A stretch of 64,000 nucleotides of DNA from Phialophora verrucosa. Its lineage: Eukaryota > Ascomycota > Eurotiomycetes > Chaetothyriales > Herpotrichiellaceae. A program made the translations under genes and the position numbers. The notes below the pieces were generated by a model. The model was not told the origin of the DNA and made no database searches. It was given only the letters and a program-made list of their open reading frames with translations. The DNA lies in assembly GCA_002099365.1 (NCBI GenBank), contig MSED01000005.1, positions 1,736,001 to 1,800,000 on the forward strand, written 5' to 3'. Positions within the stretch are counted from its first letter, which is position 1. Each line of letters starts with the position of its first letter. Below are positions 9,528-21,335 of this stretch, one piece after another.

Positions 9528-11808
9528 ATGGCTGGGCGGATGTTTGCGACAGCATTGCTGTTGCCGTGCTTGCTTGCTGCCAGCGCCTCTTTTCCGGTCC
9601 ATCTGCACTTGAAGCGAACCGTTGATTCCGGCCTCGCCAACATCCATGTCTCCTTCGACAAGCCTATTTCTTCCGAGGTGACATACACCTATGGACCATG
9701 TGAGGCTCAGACGCCAGGACAAGCCCATCACCTAGTTGGCCGTTCTAAGTCGTGTGACCATGATCGGCTGCTGTGGAAGGTGCCAGAGTATGCTCCCACA
9801 GGACTGTGTCTGTCAGCATGGGGAGGACAAACTTTGGTCGGCAGAAGCGCCCCAGTCTCAATCTCGGCAAATGCAAAGACCACTCGGAGACGCCTGAAAA
9901 AGCGCCAGGAAGACTTCAGTATCGCGATGGACAACTCTAGTGGCATTGACGCTGAGGGCCCCTGGTTTGACGGCGTGGCCCTTCTAAAGGATGCGGAGAT
10001 CAGTGCCGTCAATGTCCGGGAAGCAAAGTCGAAAGAAGTTGCTATCGTGGGCGCTGGCATGGCCGGCTTGATGACCTGGCTGGCGCTGAATCAGTCTGGC
10101 ATGACCAATCTCACTCTGATCGAAGCTGCTCAGCGCCTTGGCGGCAGAGTCCACACCGCATATTTTGGCGACCCAAGCGAGCGACAGTACCAAGAGATGG
10201 GCCCCATGCGATTTCCACTGTCCTACACCTCATCTGAAACCAACGAGACGGTGCAAATACAAGACCACCGCATCGTCTTTCAACTTGCCGCCGAAGTCAA
10301 CAACCTCAACAAGAACAACACCAACTTCACGGTCGACTTCATCAAGTGGTACCAGAGCTCGCCTAACGGTCTGTACTACGTCAACGGAGCACGCAAACCT
10401 AATGGCCAAGTCCCGACCTTGTCTGAAGTCAGAGCAAACGCTTCACTACTGGGACCCTCGTCTAGCGAGCCAGACGACCCCACGCTAGACGCTGTGAGTG
10501 CTGACATCGACGCTCTGTTCAACAATGGCAGCTTCCTCGAGCAGATGGCTCGGAACATCTACCGAGCGCACAAAACCTTCCTGGACCAGGGCTTGAACGG
10601 CCTAGGTGGAGACGACTTTTCGGAATTTGCATACGTCCACAATGTTCTCGGGTACGCTCTGAACGACACCTTTGTCGGCATCGGAGACGGTGGCTCCGAG
10701 AGCTTCTGGGACAATCTATACGAATCCATGTACTTCTCAGCCACGGACTGGCGTACGATCGATGGTGGGCTCACACGCTTGCCCAGCGCCTTCCACCCCC
10801 TCGTGGACGGGATCACTCATATGAACCGCAAGGTCCAACGCGTGCAGTATAACGAGACGACACAGCGGGTGACGCTGCAGTGGAAGAACAAGCCGCTTGA
10901 CCGGACCTTCCAGAACGCGAGCTACGATCTCGCCGTGGTGACGGTGCCCATGCCTCTCGTTCGGACGTGGCGTCTGCCCGCATTCTCCGACTTGCTCAGC
11001 ACGGCGATCGACAGTTACCCATACACGCAGGTCTGCAAAGTCGCCTTGCAGTTCAAGACTCGCTTCTGGGAGCATCTGGACAACCCGATCTACGGTTCCT
11101 GCTCCACGACCACCGACATCCCCGGCATCGGCAGTATCTGCTATCCCAGCTATGACATCAACTCCACAGGCCCGGGTGTCATGCTGGCCAGCTACACCAG
11201 TGGAGACGATGGTCTTCGATGGCCCTCCATCCCCGAGGAAGTCCACGTGCAGTATGTGGTGGACGCCATGGCCGAGATCCACGGCCAAGTCGTGTATAAT
11301 CAGTACAGTGCGTTGGCCCTTGCCTCTTCTCCCCCTTGCCTTCTCCGCTGTTTTCGTCTCGACCCGTCTCCTCGGTCTCTTGCCGTCTTGTCCGTCTCGT
11401 CCCGTCTGTTTTGTTTACGGACAAGGGTCATGCACGGATGCCGACCGCTCCTTTGAATTTCTCCTCCTTCCTCCACTCTGTCACTCATTTTAGCCGAATT
11501 ACCGCTGACATGCTTCTCTCATTCTAGCCGGCAACTACAACCGCCGCTGCTGGGTCCTCGACCAATACGAGACCATCTCCTGGGCGACCCCAGACATCGG
11601 CATGCGCAAGGCATTCATCCCCGCGTTCTTCAAGACAGAAAAGGGCATCATCATGAGCGGCGAGGGGACGTCCTACACGGCCTCCTGGATCGCCAGTGCA
11701 TTGGAGAGTGGCGTCCGTGCCGCGACCCAGGTGTTGCTTGAGCTAGGGCTCGTGGACGAGGCCAAAGCTGTGGTGGAGAAGTGGATGGCCCGCTGGATTG
11801 ATGTGTGA
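9528..11808 (+). CDS. Secreted L-amino acid oxidase (flavin amine oxidase family) with prodomain
   Basis: Two exons, 9528-11307 and 11528-11808, encode 686 residues. The 220-bp intron is long for this window and strongly pyrimidine-rich. The joint restores NQYTGNYNRRCW. Residues 1-21 are a signal peptide (MAGRMFATALLLPCLLAASA). The next hundred residues look like a propeptide ending in basic sites (RRRLKKR, residues 120-126), a likely kexin cut; fungal L-amino acid oxidases are known to be made as proenzymes. A Rossmann FAD motif VAIVGAGMAGL starts near residue 169, GGRVHT follows, and the C-terminal GEGTSYTASWI is the second FAD contact. The reaction is L-amino acid + O2 + H2O to 2-oxoacid, NH3 and H2O2, releasing nitrogen outside the cell. 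Many N-x-S/T sites fit secretion. Substrate range is unknown. Confidence 0.92.
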
Positions 11809-13617
11809 ATGGGGCTTATAAAACGTACAGTCATTGGGGAGGGATGTCTTTGCCCTACGCGTACAAGTATATAGTATGAGCGCCCCGACCAGGAGGGGCG
11901 AATGAACGAATAAACAGTCAGCTACCAATTATTATCTGTTCTGTACCGTTCGTGGTGTAGATCTTCAGAGACGTGTCCTAGGTATTGCTGACGCTAACTG
12001 CGGTTCATCCCAGGATTCTATGCCACAACCAATTCCGTCGTAATGGCTTACTCGGAGACCTTACGTCCCGAGCGCGCCCCCTTCGGCGCCAGAGTCCTCA
12101 CTATGGGAACCGGCGTGGTAGTCTCCAACATCGGCTCGGGCTTCCGAATCTGATCTTTCTACTTCGAGACTCGTTGTATAAGTCTTGGGGGAGCGTCTCA
12201 GGGAGCGAACGAAGATCGGTGGTGGAAGCTCGAAGATGCCGGTAGATGACGATGCTCAGAAGTCTGTCAAGACGGTAGAGGACTCGAGAAGTGGAAAGAT
12301 CTATCCGAGCAATTCGGCAGGGTTCGTGAAGTGGGCAAATATGATGCCGCCGAGTGGTGTTATGATACGCGTCCGAGCGATGGCCTCGGTGCATTTTTGC
12401 GTAAGCATATGCTACTGCTACTGCTGATTATGATGGCTCCAGGATGCCTTCTTAGCTCTGGCCTGGGGCTAAAGACGCTGAAGGCATGAGACGCGAGCTG
12501 TGGCGTGCATCGGTATGCTGTACAAGGGGTGCACAGGGGCGTATAGAGCGCCGCATCTCTTACCCGCTCTTGGTAGTTGATGGAATGGCAGACTCCAATG
12601 GCTCGAGTGGCACAAGCATTTTTCCGATGGCGTCCAAGCGTGTCGATAGAGAGCAATCTTTCGATTATTAATGGTAAGAAAGTATGTAGAATTCAGGTGG
12701 TCAATGGCCGCTCTCATTTCGGTGAAGATGTGGACGGAATCTTTCAAGGACGAGCTGAAATTGATGTTAGCAGACCCCAACTCCAGGAATCAGCTGGGCC
12801 AATTTGCTGCAGAAAGAGATCGACTCATCGAGACGCCTCGTTTGATTAACCCCCGACTTGGAAAAATGAGCCGGGGAACAGGGTCTGCCATATCCTTGCA
12901 GAGGGCCATGGTGCTGTCCTCGAAGCCCAATCGCGATTACTTGAAAGCAACAGCAGACGTTCACTTTGACTTCAGAACCAGTTCACCATGTTCTTAGCGA
13001 GAATCCAGGTTGGCACTGACGTGCCTCGCAGATGGCCTAATTAGGCTCCGGCTGGTTAAACTAGCGTCATTTTGTGGCCAGGCGCGTAGGCATCTCTAGT
13101 GCTTCACTGTGAACCAACATCCTCGCTGCTACAGGGTTCACAGAACAAGCCTCACCTTAACGGAGAGGCACGAATTCAACCAGGGACAAATTGGCCTCGC
13201 CTGGTGTCCATGTGGAATGTGAATGCCTCGACAGCGCATGTAACTGGATGTACGGCAGAGAGGGAAATTGAGAATGTGATGTAGCCATTAAAGGTATCCC
13301 ATCCTGTGCATTAATCTCAGATCTTGTAACATCAAGACAAGATGCGCGACAGCTTCCGGGGCCATATCAGTGTGGGTGAAGTGAGTAGAGGTGCTGCGAA
13401 GGTACCTTGTACGAGTACAGTAATGTAAAAAGTGAGGTGGAGGTGAAGCGCCTTGGGTGCAGCTGCGGGGAAATCTGCTGTAGATCTTCCACGGAAATCC
13501 AAGCCGGCACGTGCATGACATATCGTCCGTCGAACTCAACTGGTACCTCCCTCCACCTTCAGAACAATCTGTTAAACTTCGTCGCTGCGGCTGGCCCTCT
13601 TTGCCACGGTGGCAGCC
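11809..13617. other. Intergenic region between the oxidase gene and IWR1
   Basis: About 1.8 kb. Only short ORFs in conflicting frames occur, none with a recognisable domain or with codon structure like the neighbouring genes. It must hold the IWR1 promoter (right end) and the oxidase 3' end (left end). I see no RNA gene or mobile element. Confidence 0.45.
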
Positions 13618-14932
13618 ATGTCGCTTCCTCCAGAGCGCATTAGCGTCAAGCGCAGACGGCAGGAAGAACCCGTTGACACTCTGTGTACCACTTCCTCTCA
13701 CATCCTGGGTGGAACATGCTGCTAATTCATCACTTCCAGACCTCGAGCATGTGAACGGCACAGAAAAGAAGCGAAGAGTGACGGACTTCTATTTTCAGCG
13801 TCTGCGGATTGACACAATCACGCCAATCTCCCAGCGGGATACGGCTGCGTCGCAGGCCCTGTGGTCAACGCCTCCGGCCCCCGGTGTGCCTCCGATCCGG
13901 TTGACATCACTCGAGGGCCTGAAAGATAAATCTTCGACGTCCAAGGTCACTGCCGAAGAAAAAGTCGATACCACTGATGGAGAGAAGCACGAGATATCAG
14001 ATACACCCAGTGCGCGTGCGATCAGCAAGTCGGATCCGACCACGCCTGCACCGAGTCAGCCAGCCCACCAGGCTCGTCGTTTCCACCTCGCCCGTCATAT
14101 ATCCTCTGTCCTGAGTCCCAACACAGCTGGTGGCATTCGGAAATCCAAAAACTTCATTCGCCCTCCTCTTGCCACATTCATTGAGAGACACGGAGCGGCC
14201 TTCGACCATGAGCAGAATCCTCTTTATCGTGGTCAACCGGTCGATAGAATGCTGGAAGTGCCAAGTGATGGGAACTCGCGAGAGTCGATGATAGAGGAAG
14301 GCAAAGAGCCGACTCTCGATACTTTGAACGCATCCACCCGAAGTCCGACGAATACATTTGTTCAGGCGCGCCCCAAAACGATAAGGAACGGCACTTCCAT
14401 TCGAGACCATCCTAGCACTTGGGACTTGGAGTCCGATCAACTTGCCGATGAGCTTGCTGCTCTCGCAATGGAATTCGACCCAGAGTTGCAGGACAAAATC
14501 AAGGCCGCGTCTGCTACGGAGAGTCCTATACCTCCTTCCTTAGCCCTGCGAGACGTTGCCATGACGACTCACGATCGGGAGGATGCTTATATCTATGAGA
14601 CTTACGTCCGGGTGCCGTACGATGGCGATCCAGGGACCACCACAAACCTTCAATCCAATTATGGCATCCTTGTTATCGACGAGGAAGACGAGGATTTGTG
14701 GCAAAAGTACGTTGACAGCGAAGACGAGACCGATTGGGATGAAGAAGACTCAAATGGTGAGTGACGGTACCTTCGCTCTATCCATATACGCTGACACCAC
14801 GCAGCCGAGGACAACCCCGCCAATGATTACCCAGAAGATGAAGTCTCCTCCGACGATGAGTTCAGCTATAACGCGTACAAATATCGCACTTATGGGTCTG
14901 ACAATGAGGAGTTCGACGACAAATATGACTGA
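13618..14932 (+). CDS. IWR1: IWR1-like RNA polymerase II nuclear import factor
   Basis: Three exons, 13618-13684, 13740-14756 and 14805-14932, encode 403 residues. Exon 1 gives MSLPPERISVKRRR, the typical fungal Iwr1 start with a basic nuclear signal. Splicing then gives LYLEHVNGTEKKRRVTDFYF. The middle is poorly conserved and polar. The C-terminal third has DAYIYETYVR and YGILVIDEEDEDLWQKYVD, then an acidic tail (DWDEEDSNAED, DEVSSDDEFSYNAY), which is the Iwr1 domain (IWR1, PF08574). Iwr1 binds assembled RNA polymerase II in the cytoplasm and brings it to the nucleus with importin alpha. The introns are 55 bp and 48 bp with clean GT-AG ends. The gene is tail-to-tail with the next one, 213 bp apart. 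Confidence 0.93.
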
Positions 14933-15145
14933 CGACATGTAGCTCATCAGCTACGCGTGGATCATAGCATCATGACGGCCACAAACAAAGTTAAACCTCC
15001 AGCAGAAATTGGATCGGCCAGACGTGCCGCACCAGCAACATTGAGTCAACTCATTGAAAGTCCAAATGTGTCGACCACGAACACAGGAGACGCTCAGAAG
15101 TTGCCGCCCAGATACACAAGGGAGACCGCCGAATGCAGCAATCAA

Positions 15146-15846
15146 TTAGGGCGCCACCTGCCTCGTGAAGCATGTCGAGCATTCTCGGTTACCACAGCCT
15201 CCCGGGTTTGCAAAACATGGTAACGGAGGTCTTGTCCGGTCGACTGGCAGCCTAGGATATTGTCAGCATTGTCAAGCTGGATGGAGGTGACATACATCCA
15301 ACTGAACCGATGGGCCGTCCTTTGCACCACTCCGAATTTGCCAACTCTATTGCCACGCTTCTTGTGCCCTGACTTTGTTTGTTCCCTCACCTTCTCTACC
15401 CCGTGTATACCGAGAACCCGATAGAATTTGCACTGGAGCCCACCCTTCTTCCTTGTTTCGCCAAACTGCATTTCGAACTTGTGTTCGACTTCGTCCCAAC
15501 CTTGACCGAGATCTGTGCGATGATACCAAATAAAGTATGTTTGCTCTGGATTATACTGCTTGCAGGGTGGGCGGGGTTGTCGAATCCTCCGCTGTTGTTG
15601 ATCCGAAGAGCTGGAGGAAGTGGAATTCGTTTCACATCCGCTCTCGTCTGTGTCGTCCTCGATGTTGATGACTTCGCGCAGCATAATGACGTCGTCTTCA
15701 TGGTTGAGATTGGGCCGCTCCAGCTCGTCGTCTTCTGCTGGACCATTCAAGATTGAAGCAATCCGCATTGGGTTGGGGAAAGCTCGAGTCGGGGCTGACT
15801 CAATCATCCGAGAGGTGCTGGGAGACATTTCTACTCTCCTTGACAT
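15146..15846 (-). CDS. Conserved fungal protein of unknown function with a C-terminal Cys cluster
   Basis: Two exons, 15846-15296 and 15251-15146, encode 218 residues. Without splicing of the 44-bp intron (GTATGT donor, CCTAG acceptor) the frame runs on into a tail with no Cys cluster; splicing gives the end PCFANPGGCGNRECSTCF. The N-terminal half is polar, with a short acidic patch and a serine run. Residues of about 95-180 are the conserved core (YFIWYHRTDLGQGWDEVEHK; GLQCKFYRVLGIHGVEKVRE), rich in Trp/Tyr and resembling Myb/SANT-like segments found in fungal proteins without assigned role. Several Cys near the C-terminus could bind zinc. The first exon has little homology before the core, so the start is less certain than the core. 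No function is claimed. Confidence 0.78.
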
Positions 15847-17444
15847 GAGAACAACAAACTCAAACTAACGCAAATATACGGAGTGTGAGAGAGAGAGAGA
15901 TGGGGTGTGCCTTTGTCGCGAGCAAACGCTACGAGGGATGGTATGGACGCCATCGGTGCCAAAAGCTCTGGCCTTAATATCCCTAGGTTGACCCGACAGT
16001 CTGGTCAAACGACATCAAGATGCCAATAGCATCTTCCTCCCAAGTTCTCGCTGGAGGCCTACATTAATACATCCCAGCCTATCGCCACTAAGCCTAAAGA
16101 GTCCGTTGCAGCCTCGACCTTCGCCCCATTTCGCAGTCATCCGACGTTTGGGCCAAGTGGACACCCCCGCGCTTAATTCCAACGGCCAAGGGGGTACTGC
16201 TGGACACTCAAATTGTGGCGCGTGCATGAGGATTGTGCGTGTCGATAGGGAGCCCGCCGCATGCAGCATCTGTTGCTCGTGGCCGAAACGGGCGGGTCGA
16301 GAAATTCAGCAACTGGCATGGAAATGCGAAGATATCTGCTGCAGATCTGCGCAAGTGCTAGACCCATGTCCGGTGGCCCTAGGTCGCCGAGCATCCCTGG
16401 AGTCAAATGTCAAGATTGCCAGGTTTCCATCAACCGTATGATTCAAATTCCAAGACAGGTATGCCAACATGACAGTCGAGACACCGCATAGGGTCATGCC
16501 GCAACAACAAGATCACGTCGGCCGCGGAACGAGGACTCGCACTGATACTACGAGACTGTTACACCGGCAGGGGAAGACAAAGATCTTCTTTGTTCCCCAC
16601 GGCACTGCAGAAGGCGGCTGTGCTAAGGTGCCGATTTCGAGAATCCCGTGGTCAAGAACCTGTTTAGAGGTGATGGATGCCAGGTTCACTTTGGGAGAGC
16701 CAATGGAGGAAGGCCAGCTCGTGCAGAATTTTCAGACTACTTCCGGAACCTCTGCCGCTTGACGCCAACGGTCGATTGTCTGCCCGCCCGTTGAGTGGGT
16801 TCTCATGGCATGCTCCTGGCCTCGCTGGCCAATGAGGCGTCACACTTTAGGTGCTTCGCATGAATACTAGGTCACGAGTTGCACTACTGCACCAGCCCAG
16901 CTAACCCACAGGTGGCATCACCTTCAGGTGTGCAGATTTGATGAAGACAAGCTGATGACGATAATCCGCACACCAAATGGCGCGCTTAAATGGCGCTAGA
17001 CACCACTTGGCTCGCCAGGACCGGCTCCAAGCAGCCACGAGCGCCCGGGGTCGCCTCAACAAGTCTGTGGATAGCTCCACATTAGCACGCCTACTGTTCG
17101 TCTGCACTGTCTCAGCCGAGTTTGACGGCAATGTCCACTCTATATGCTACATGTCCTCCGATGCTGGGCTACCAGCTTTTGCTGCTGCGTTCTTCCTGAG
17201 GCTGTTCTCAAAGAACCCAGCAGTTGTTCTCTATTGGCACACCTCTGCTTTGGGGCTGCCCATCCAGAGTTTCGTGCTGTGAGCCCATGTGAGGAATCTA
17301 GGAGGGGAACCTCATCAGCCTCGTTATTGGTTACCAGGGCCTTGGTTACGAATGGACTTGACCCTGCACGGAGACAGGTCTCGTCGAGGCGAAATTGCTC
17401 AGATTCCCACAAGGCAAGTCGCACAGTGAGGCGTTTGGGCATGT

Positions 17445-18014
17445 TTGCTCGTCTCGCCGTGGCGACAACTGCTGCGGTCCTGGATTGGCCTCGATGCCGC
17501 AAACATAGTCCACGGCCAGGTCACAGAACTGGCACTTTTGCTCGTAACGGTCTGGCTCGTGCTTTTACGCAAGATCCACCAGAGTCTCATAGCTTCCACA
17601 TTCAGACGTTTCCGCCTTCACAATCGGACCCCGTACCCGTCCTGCCACACCAAGATCGGTCAAGGAGGCTCCTGGATACCGACTTTCGGAAGTCGTGCTT
17701 CCATTGGCTACCACGAAGAAACGATGCTGATCTTCGCATTAGCAAGCGCACATCTTCTCACTTCTCCTGCTGCGCTTGCCCTTCGGAGGCAGCCGGTCTA
17801 CTATCCCTCGGCCGATGCAGATGCGAATCCGATATATGGCCCGCTCGTCTCTATCGAACAACCATGGTACTGGAACCTCTCCCTTCTACTTCGGCAATCT
17901 TACTCCTTCCTACCTCGGGGGTGTCCGGTTGTGGAAGGTCGCTTTTGGGCGTTGATATGGTTGCGTTCTTCGTGTTCGACTGTGGCGACAACGTCTAAGG
18001 AAGCACCACGCTAG
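17445..18014 (+). other. Possible decayed coding segment (weak)
   Basis: A 189-codon frame is open here, and a second frame is open over 17144-17998. In the first, a peptide from 17723 begins like a secretion signal (MLIFALASAHLLTSPAALA) and continues RQPVYYPSADADANPIYGPL. Just downstream, in yet another frame near 17865-17945, the translation reads GTSPFYFGNLTPSYLGG, which also looks protein-like. Protein-like text that hops frames suggests a frameshifted relic of a secreted protein, but I cannot name a family and chance is possible. Confidence 0.2.
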
Positions 18015-19362
18015 GTCAATTTATTGGGCGGTCGACCTCTCATGATGCTGGGTTCTCTCGGCACAGGGAGCAACGTGCCCCGACCACTACGATAGGCTCC
18101 GGCACCTGCTTCCACCGTGCTCCAGCTGCACTTCGGACTCGCTCAAGCTAACGACAAGGAGCATCATCCCCTCTGCGAATACCATCATGCAAGGTCATGC
18201 CGCCTGAATCATGGCCAATTAATGGCAAGTGGTTGGTCCATGAGACTGTTCGACCCTTCAACGGGAGCCACCATCCACGCGGGGAACCAGGGGCTGACAA
18301 GGGCGTACGGCGCTTAACCTCCACAGGTCTGCGTGGTCTGGCTGCAGCAGAAATCGGTGCAGATTCTGCTTGGGGGCTGGGGAGGTCTCTAGACCGAGGC
18401 CTCCTCCTGTTTAACACAGCGTGACAGATCACTTGGCTCTGCCGACTTCCTTTCGTATGGGAACCGGAAATGTCGATTTTGTTGTACTCCCCGAGCCGAC
18501 ACCGTGCTCTTGACGCTCGGCCACAATCCGAGATTCAATACACCGGAGTTGGCAGGAGCTTGGACGGGATCTCCTTATGGTGGCCTCGTGGCCGTGGCTC
18601 CAGTCACAGCTAGCAATGTCGTGATCACATTCCTCCAGCCCTCCCAAATCTTTGTCAAATCGGGCAAGGCAGGCCCGGCCTTTCCTCTACAAGGATCGGA
18701 TTCCGAGATATGGTGTGAAGCGGACACATGCAGAACTCTGGCATGTCAACGCCCTTCAATCCGATCGTCCACAGGCCCCCCGCGATCTCTGATTTGAATC
18801 ATTGGCAAGGAGATCTAGATCATCCAACGAGCATCCGGATACAACTCCCATGCTGTCATAGCCACATAGACTATTGGGAATGGTTCACATTCCCCCCGTT
18901 GCCTTCTTTCCCAGGGACAGCACCAATCTCTTCGCCCTAAAGCCCGGAATTGTAATGCCGCTCATGACGCCGACTATGCGACACAGCATGATGGGGAGAT
19001 CAGCTGACATAGATCCGACCCTGCAGGCGGTATGTGAGTTAGAATCGAACGAACACAAGGCGAAAGCTGACAAGCATGCGACAGCGGGCTCCTTCCCGTT
19101 CCAAGTGAGCTTTGCACATCGCTCCGAAGCCCTGAACGTGACTCGACACAGCCATCCTACATTGAAGTCGGTTGTGCTCTCTGACCGACGGTGGCAGTAT
19201 CAAAGGTCCCCAATCACCACCGACATGCGTGCAGCCATCACCCCGGACGCGATGTTTTGACATGATTACGAGCACGACGCACAACTTAGCACAGACCCGT
19301 TTGACCGAGCGTCATCAGACTCTTCGGGCGCCCGAGTTTGTCGAGCCTTTTCCGGCAAAGAA

Positions 19363-19896
19363 TCAGGAGAGGCCTGGTGGACGAGTCGCGACCGAACCCT
19401 CGGGTGATGATGACGGCAAAAGAAGGGAGCCTGCACATACCTGATTCGCAAATTCCACTCGCCTTGGGGGACATTCCCATCGCGGTTCCGGACAACAGCA
19501 AAAGAAAGACGAACAAGGTCGAAGTCCTGCCCCGTGTCTCATCCGCATCTGGTCGAAGAATTCGATGCCGTGCAGGTGCGCCCCGGCCTTGGTATAGTCT
19601 GTGACACTGTGGGAAAAATATTTTGTGGCGATCATTCCAGTACACCTCCCCCAGCTGGTGAAATGGGTGCAGGCCGTCATTTCCAGAGCCTTACCGTCGA
19701 GGATCGTGGTAGATGCGGTTACACTTGCCACACCCCGGAGCATGACGACCTCTCCACGGACAAAATGGCCTCGAAACTTCTCCTCGATCGCCGGGGATAC
19801 CGAGGGCAAAAAAGTCATGTAATTGAAGCAGAGGACGCTATCATGGAGGGCAAGAAAGGACCTTCTCGTATGCTCATAACTTCCAGCTGTTGCCAC
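19363..19896 (-). CDS. Hypothetical ORF, weak support
   Basis: A 177-codon frame on the minus strand inside the gene-poor region. It has a Cys-rich patch near residues 128-140 (SSFFCCCPEPRWEC) and no signal peptide or domain that I recognise. Other frames over the same bases are also open, which weakens the case. It is listed so that it is not lost; I would expect it to fail a homology test. Confidence 0.15.
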   Translation of the reverse strand: MATAGSYEHTRRSFLALHDSVLCFNYMTFLPSVSPAIEEKFRGHFVRGEVVMLRGVASVTASTTILDGKALEMTACTHFTSWGRCTGMIATKYFSHSVTDYTKAGAHLHGIEFFDQMRMRHGAGLRPCSSFFCCCPEPRWECPPRRVEFANQVCAGSLLLPSSSPEGSVATRPPGLS

Positions 19897-21335
19897 ACAC
19901 TCAACACAACCGCTCTCCCCTCTTCTTTTCTATGCGGAATCCGGCCACTCACTCACGCCTGGGGTCGTGGCACCACGGACGTCAATCGTCACAAGCTCTC
20001 TTTGCCTAGCTATCAGCCCAAGAGAACGGAGAAACAACAGCTACAGCAGCAGAACTGGAAGTCTCCTCCAGTGTTGGAAAAGGTCGTCGAGGTTGTCCGG
20101 GGTATGTATGTACATGGAGAGTGAGTGGGATGGCGGACACTGCGCCTTCGTCAATACCTACGCCTATCTGTTGCCGACCTCCCACTCAGCTATATTGAGG
20201 TTATCGATCCTGAAGCCTCCGTTCAGGCGAGGTAAGGTTAATGTACTGAGTGGGTGCGTGGTTGACTGTGAACTCACCTTGCTTGCAGCAGTTGGGCTTC
20301 AGCTACTCACTTGTCTGACTGGCTGGTTGGCCGTGATCCTGTCCTTTCTCAAAGTTATGTGGATGGCTTTGCGTCTAGGTGTTCGGGTTGCCCCGCCAGT
20401 TCTCAAAACCTGTAACGTACATAGTACTGCTCCAAAAGAAAAGGGCAAGAGTTGAGATGGAAGGATGTCAAGGACCAGCTGGCAAACCACCAAACGTCGC
20501 GAGGGCGTTTTCACTCAGTTGCCCTGACAGGTCCATGGCAAGAGACATGCAGATTAGCACGTCATAAGCAACTTCTCTACGAGTACGGATCAAAAGAGAG
20601 AGATCTCGAATTCAACACTTCTCATGAAGCTTTTGTATTGATTTTTCTCACCCTTTCCCAATGCGCAAAAATCGCGTTCGTTAAAGTCTAGTACAATCCC
20701 CCCAACGCAGCACCCGCCGTGAGTGAAAATCGTCCACAGGCTGGTCATACAATCGACGGCTGGGACATTCCCAGTAGAGACGCGGCGTTGGTCGACAAGT
20801 ATATGGCAAAGGTTGGCTTGACTCCTCGTGGACCGGGGCACGTTGTCTCCCGTAAGTTGCCGTATGGTGGTATAGTTATACAGAGCACAAGCTTGGTCTG
20901 TTATCGTGGAAGTAGTGAATGTGCAGTCCACGGCCGTCAAAATAGTCGGTCGACTGTCGTAAGCATGGATCCAGATGGCAAACACATCACGGATGCCTAG
21001 AAAAAAACACTTATCACCGTTGTGAGAGGCCACGCCGGATCACTTCCAATTTGGATCTGAGAAACTCCATCCTTGCCCTTGGCGGGTATCTCTTTGTCTG
21101 CCGGTCTGGCCATATTGCACACAATGGTATATGCTCCCCCAAAATTGCGAGATCTGCCAAATGCCTTGGGTGATACGAAAGGAAATTCGTGCAGTTGGGC
21201 GTCAATCAAGAAACCAAAACAACAAGCGCAAGGTGCTTCGCTTGACGTCAGGATAGCCACATCCCCGCCTCGGGATAGCGCTCATCTTCTGCAAGTTTAT
21301 CAGCATGGAATGTATAGTCGCAGGAGAGAAATGAC

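Larger units (their letters stand above)
15847..21281. other. Gene-poor 5.4-kb region with ambiguous coding relics
   Basis: No ORF here has a domain I recognise. Base composition is similar to the neighbourhood, with no strong AT bias that would point to RIP. A (GA)7 run lies at 15887-15900. Two overlapping plus-strand frames stay open around 17.4-18.0 kb and one minus-strand frame around 19.36-19.90 kb; these are listed separately. I see no terminal inverted repeats, long terminal repeats or transposase motifs. It may be a decayed segment or simply long regulatory sequence. Confidence 0.4.

Noticed and set aside
15847..21281. RIP-mutated transposon
   Set aside because: No strong AT enrichment, no TA-rich blocks, no terminal repeats and no transposase or reverse transcriptase motif on either strand.
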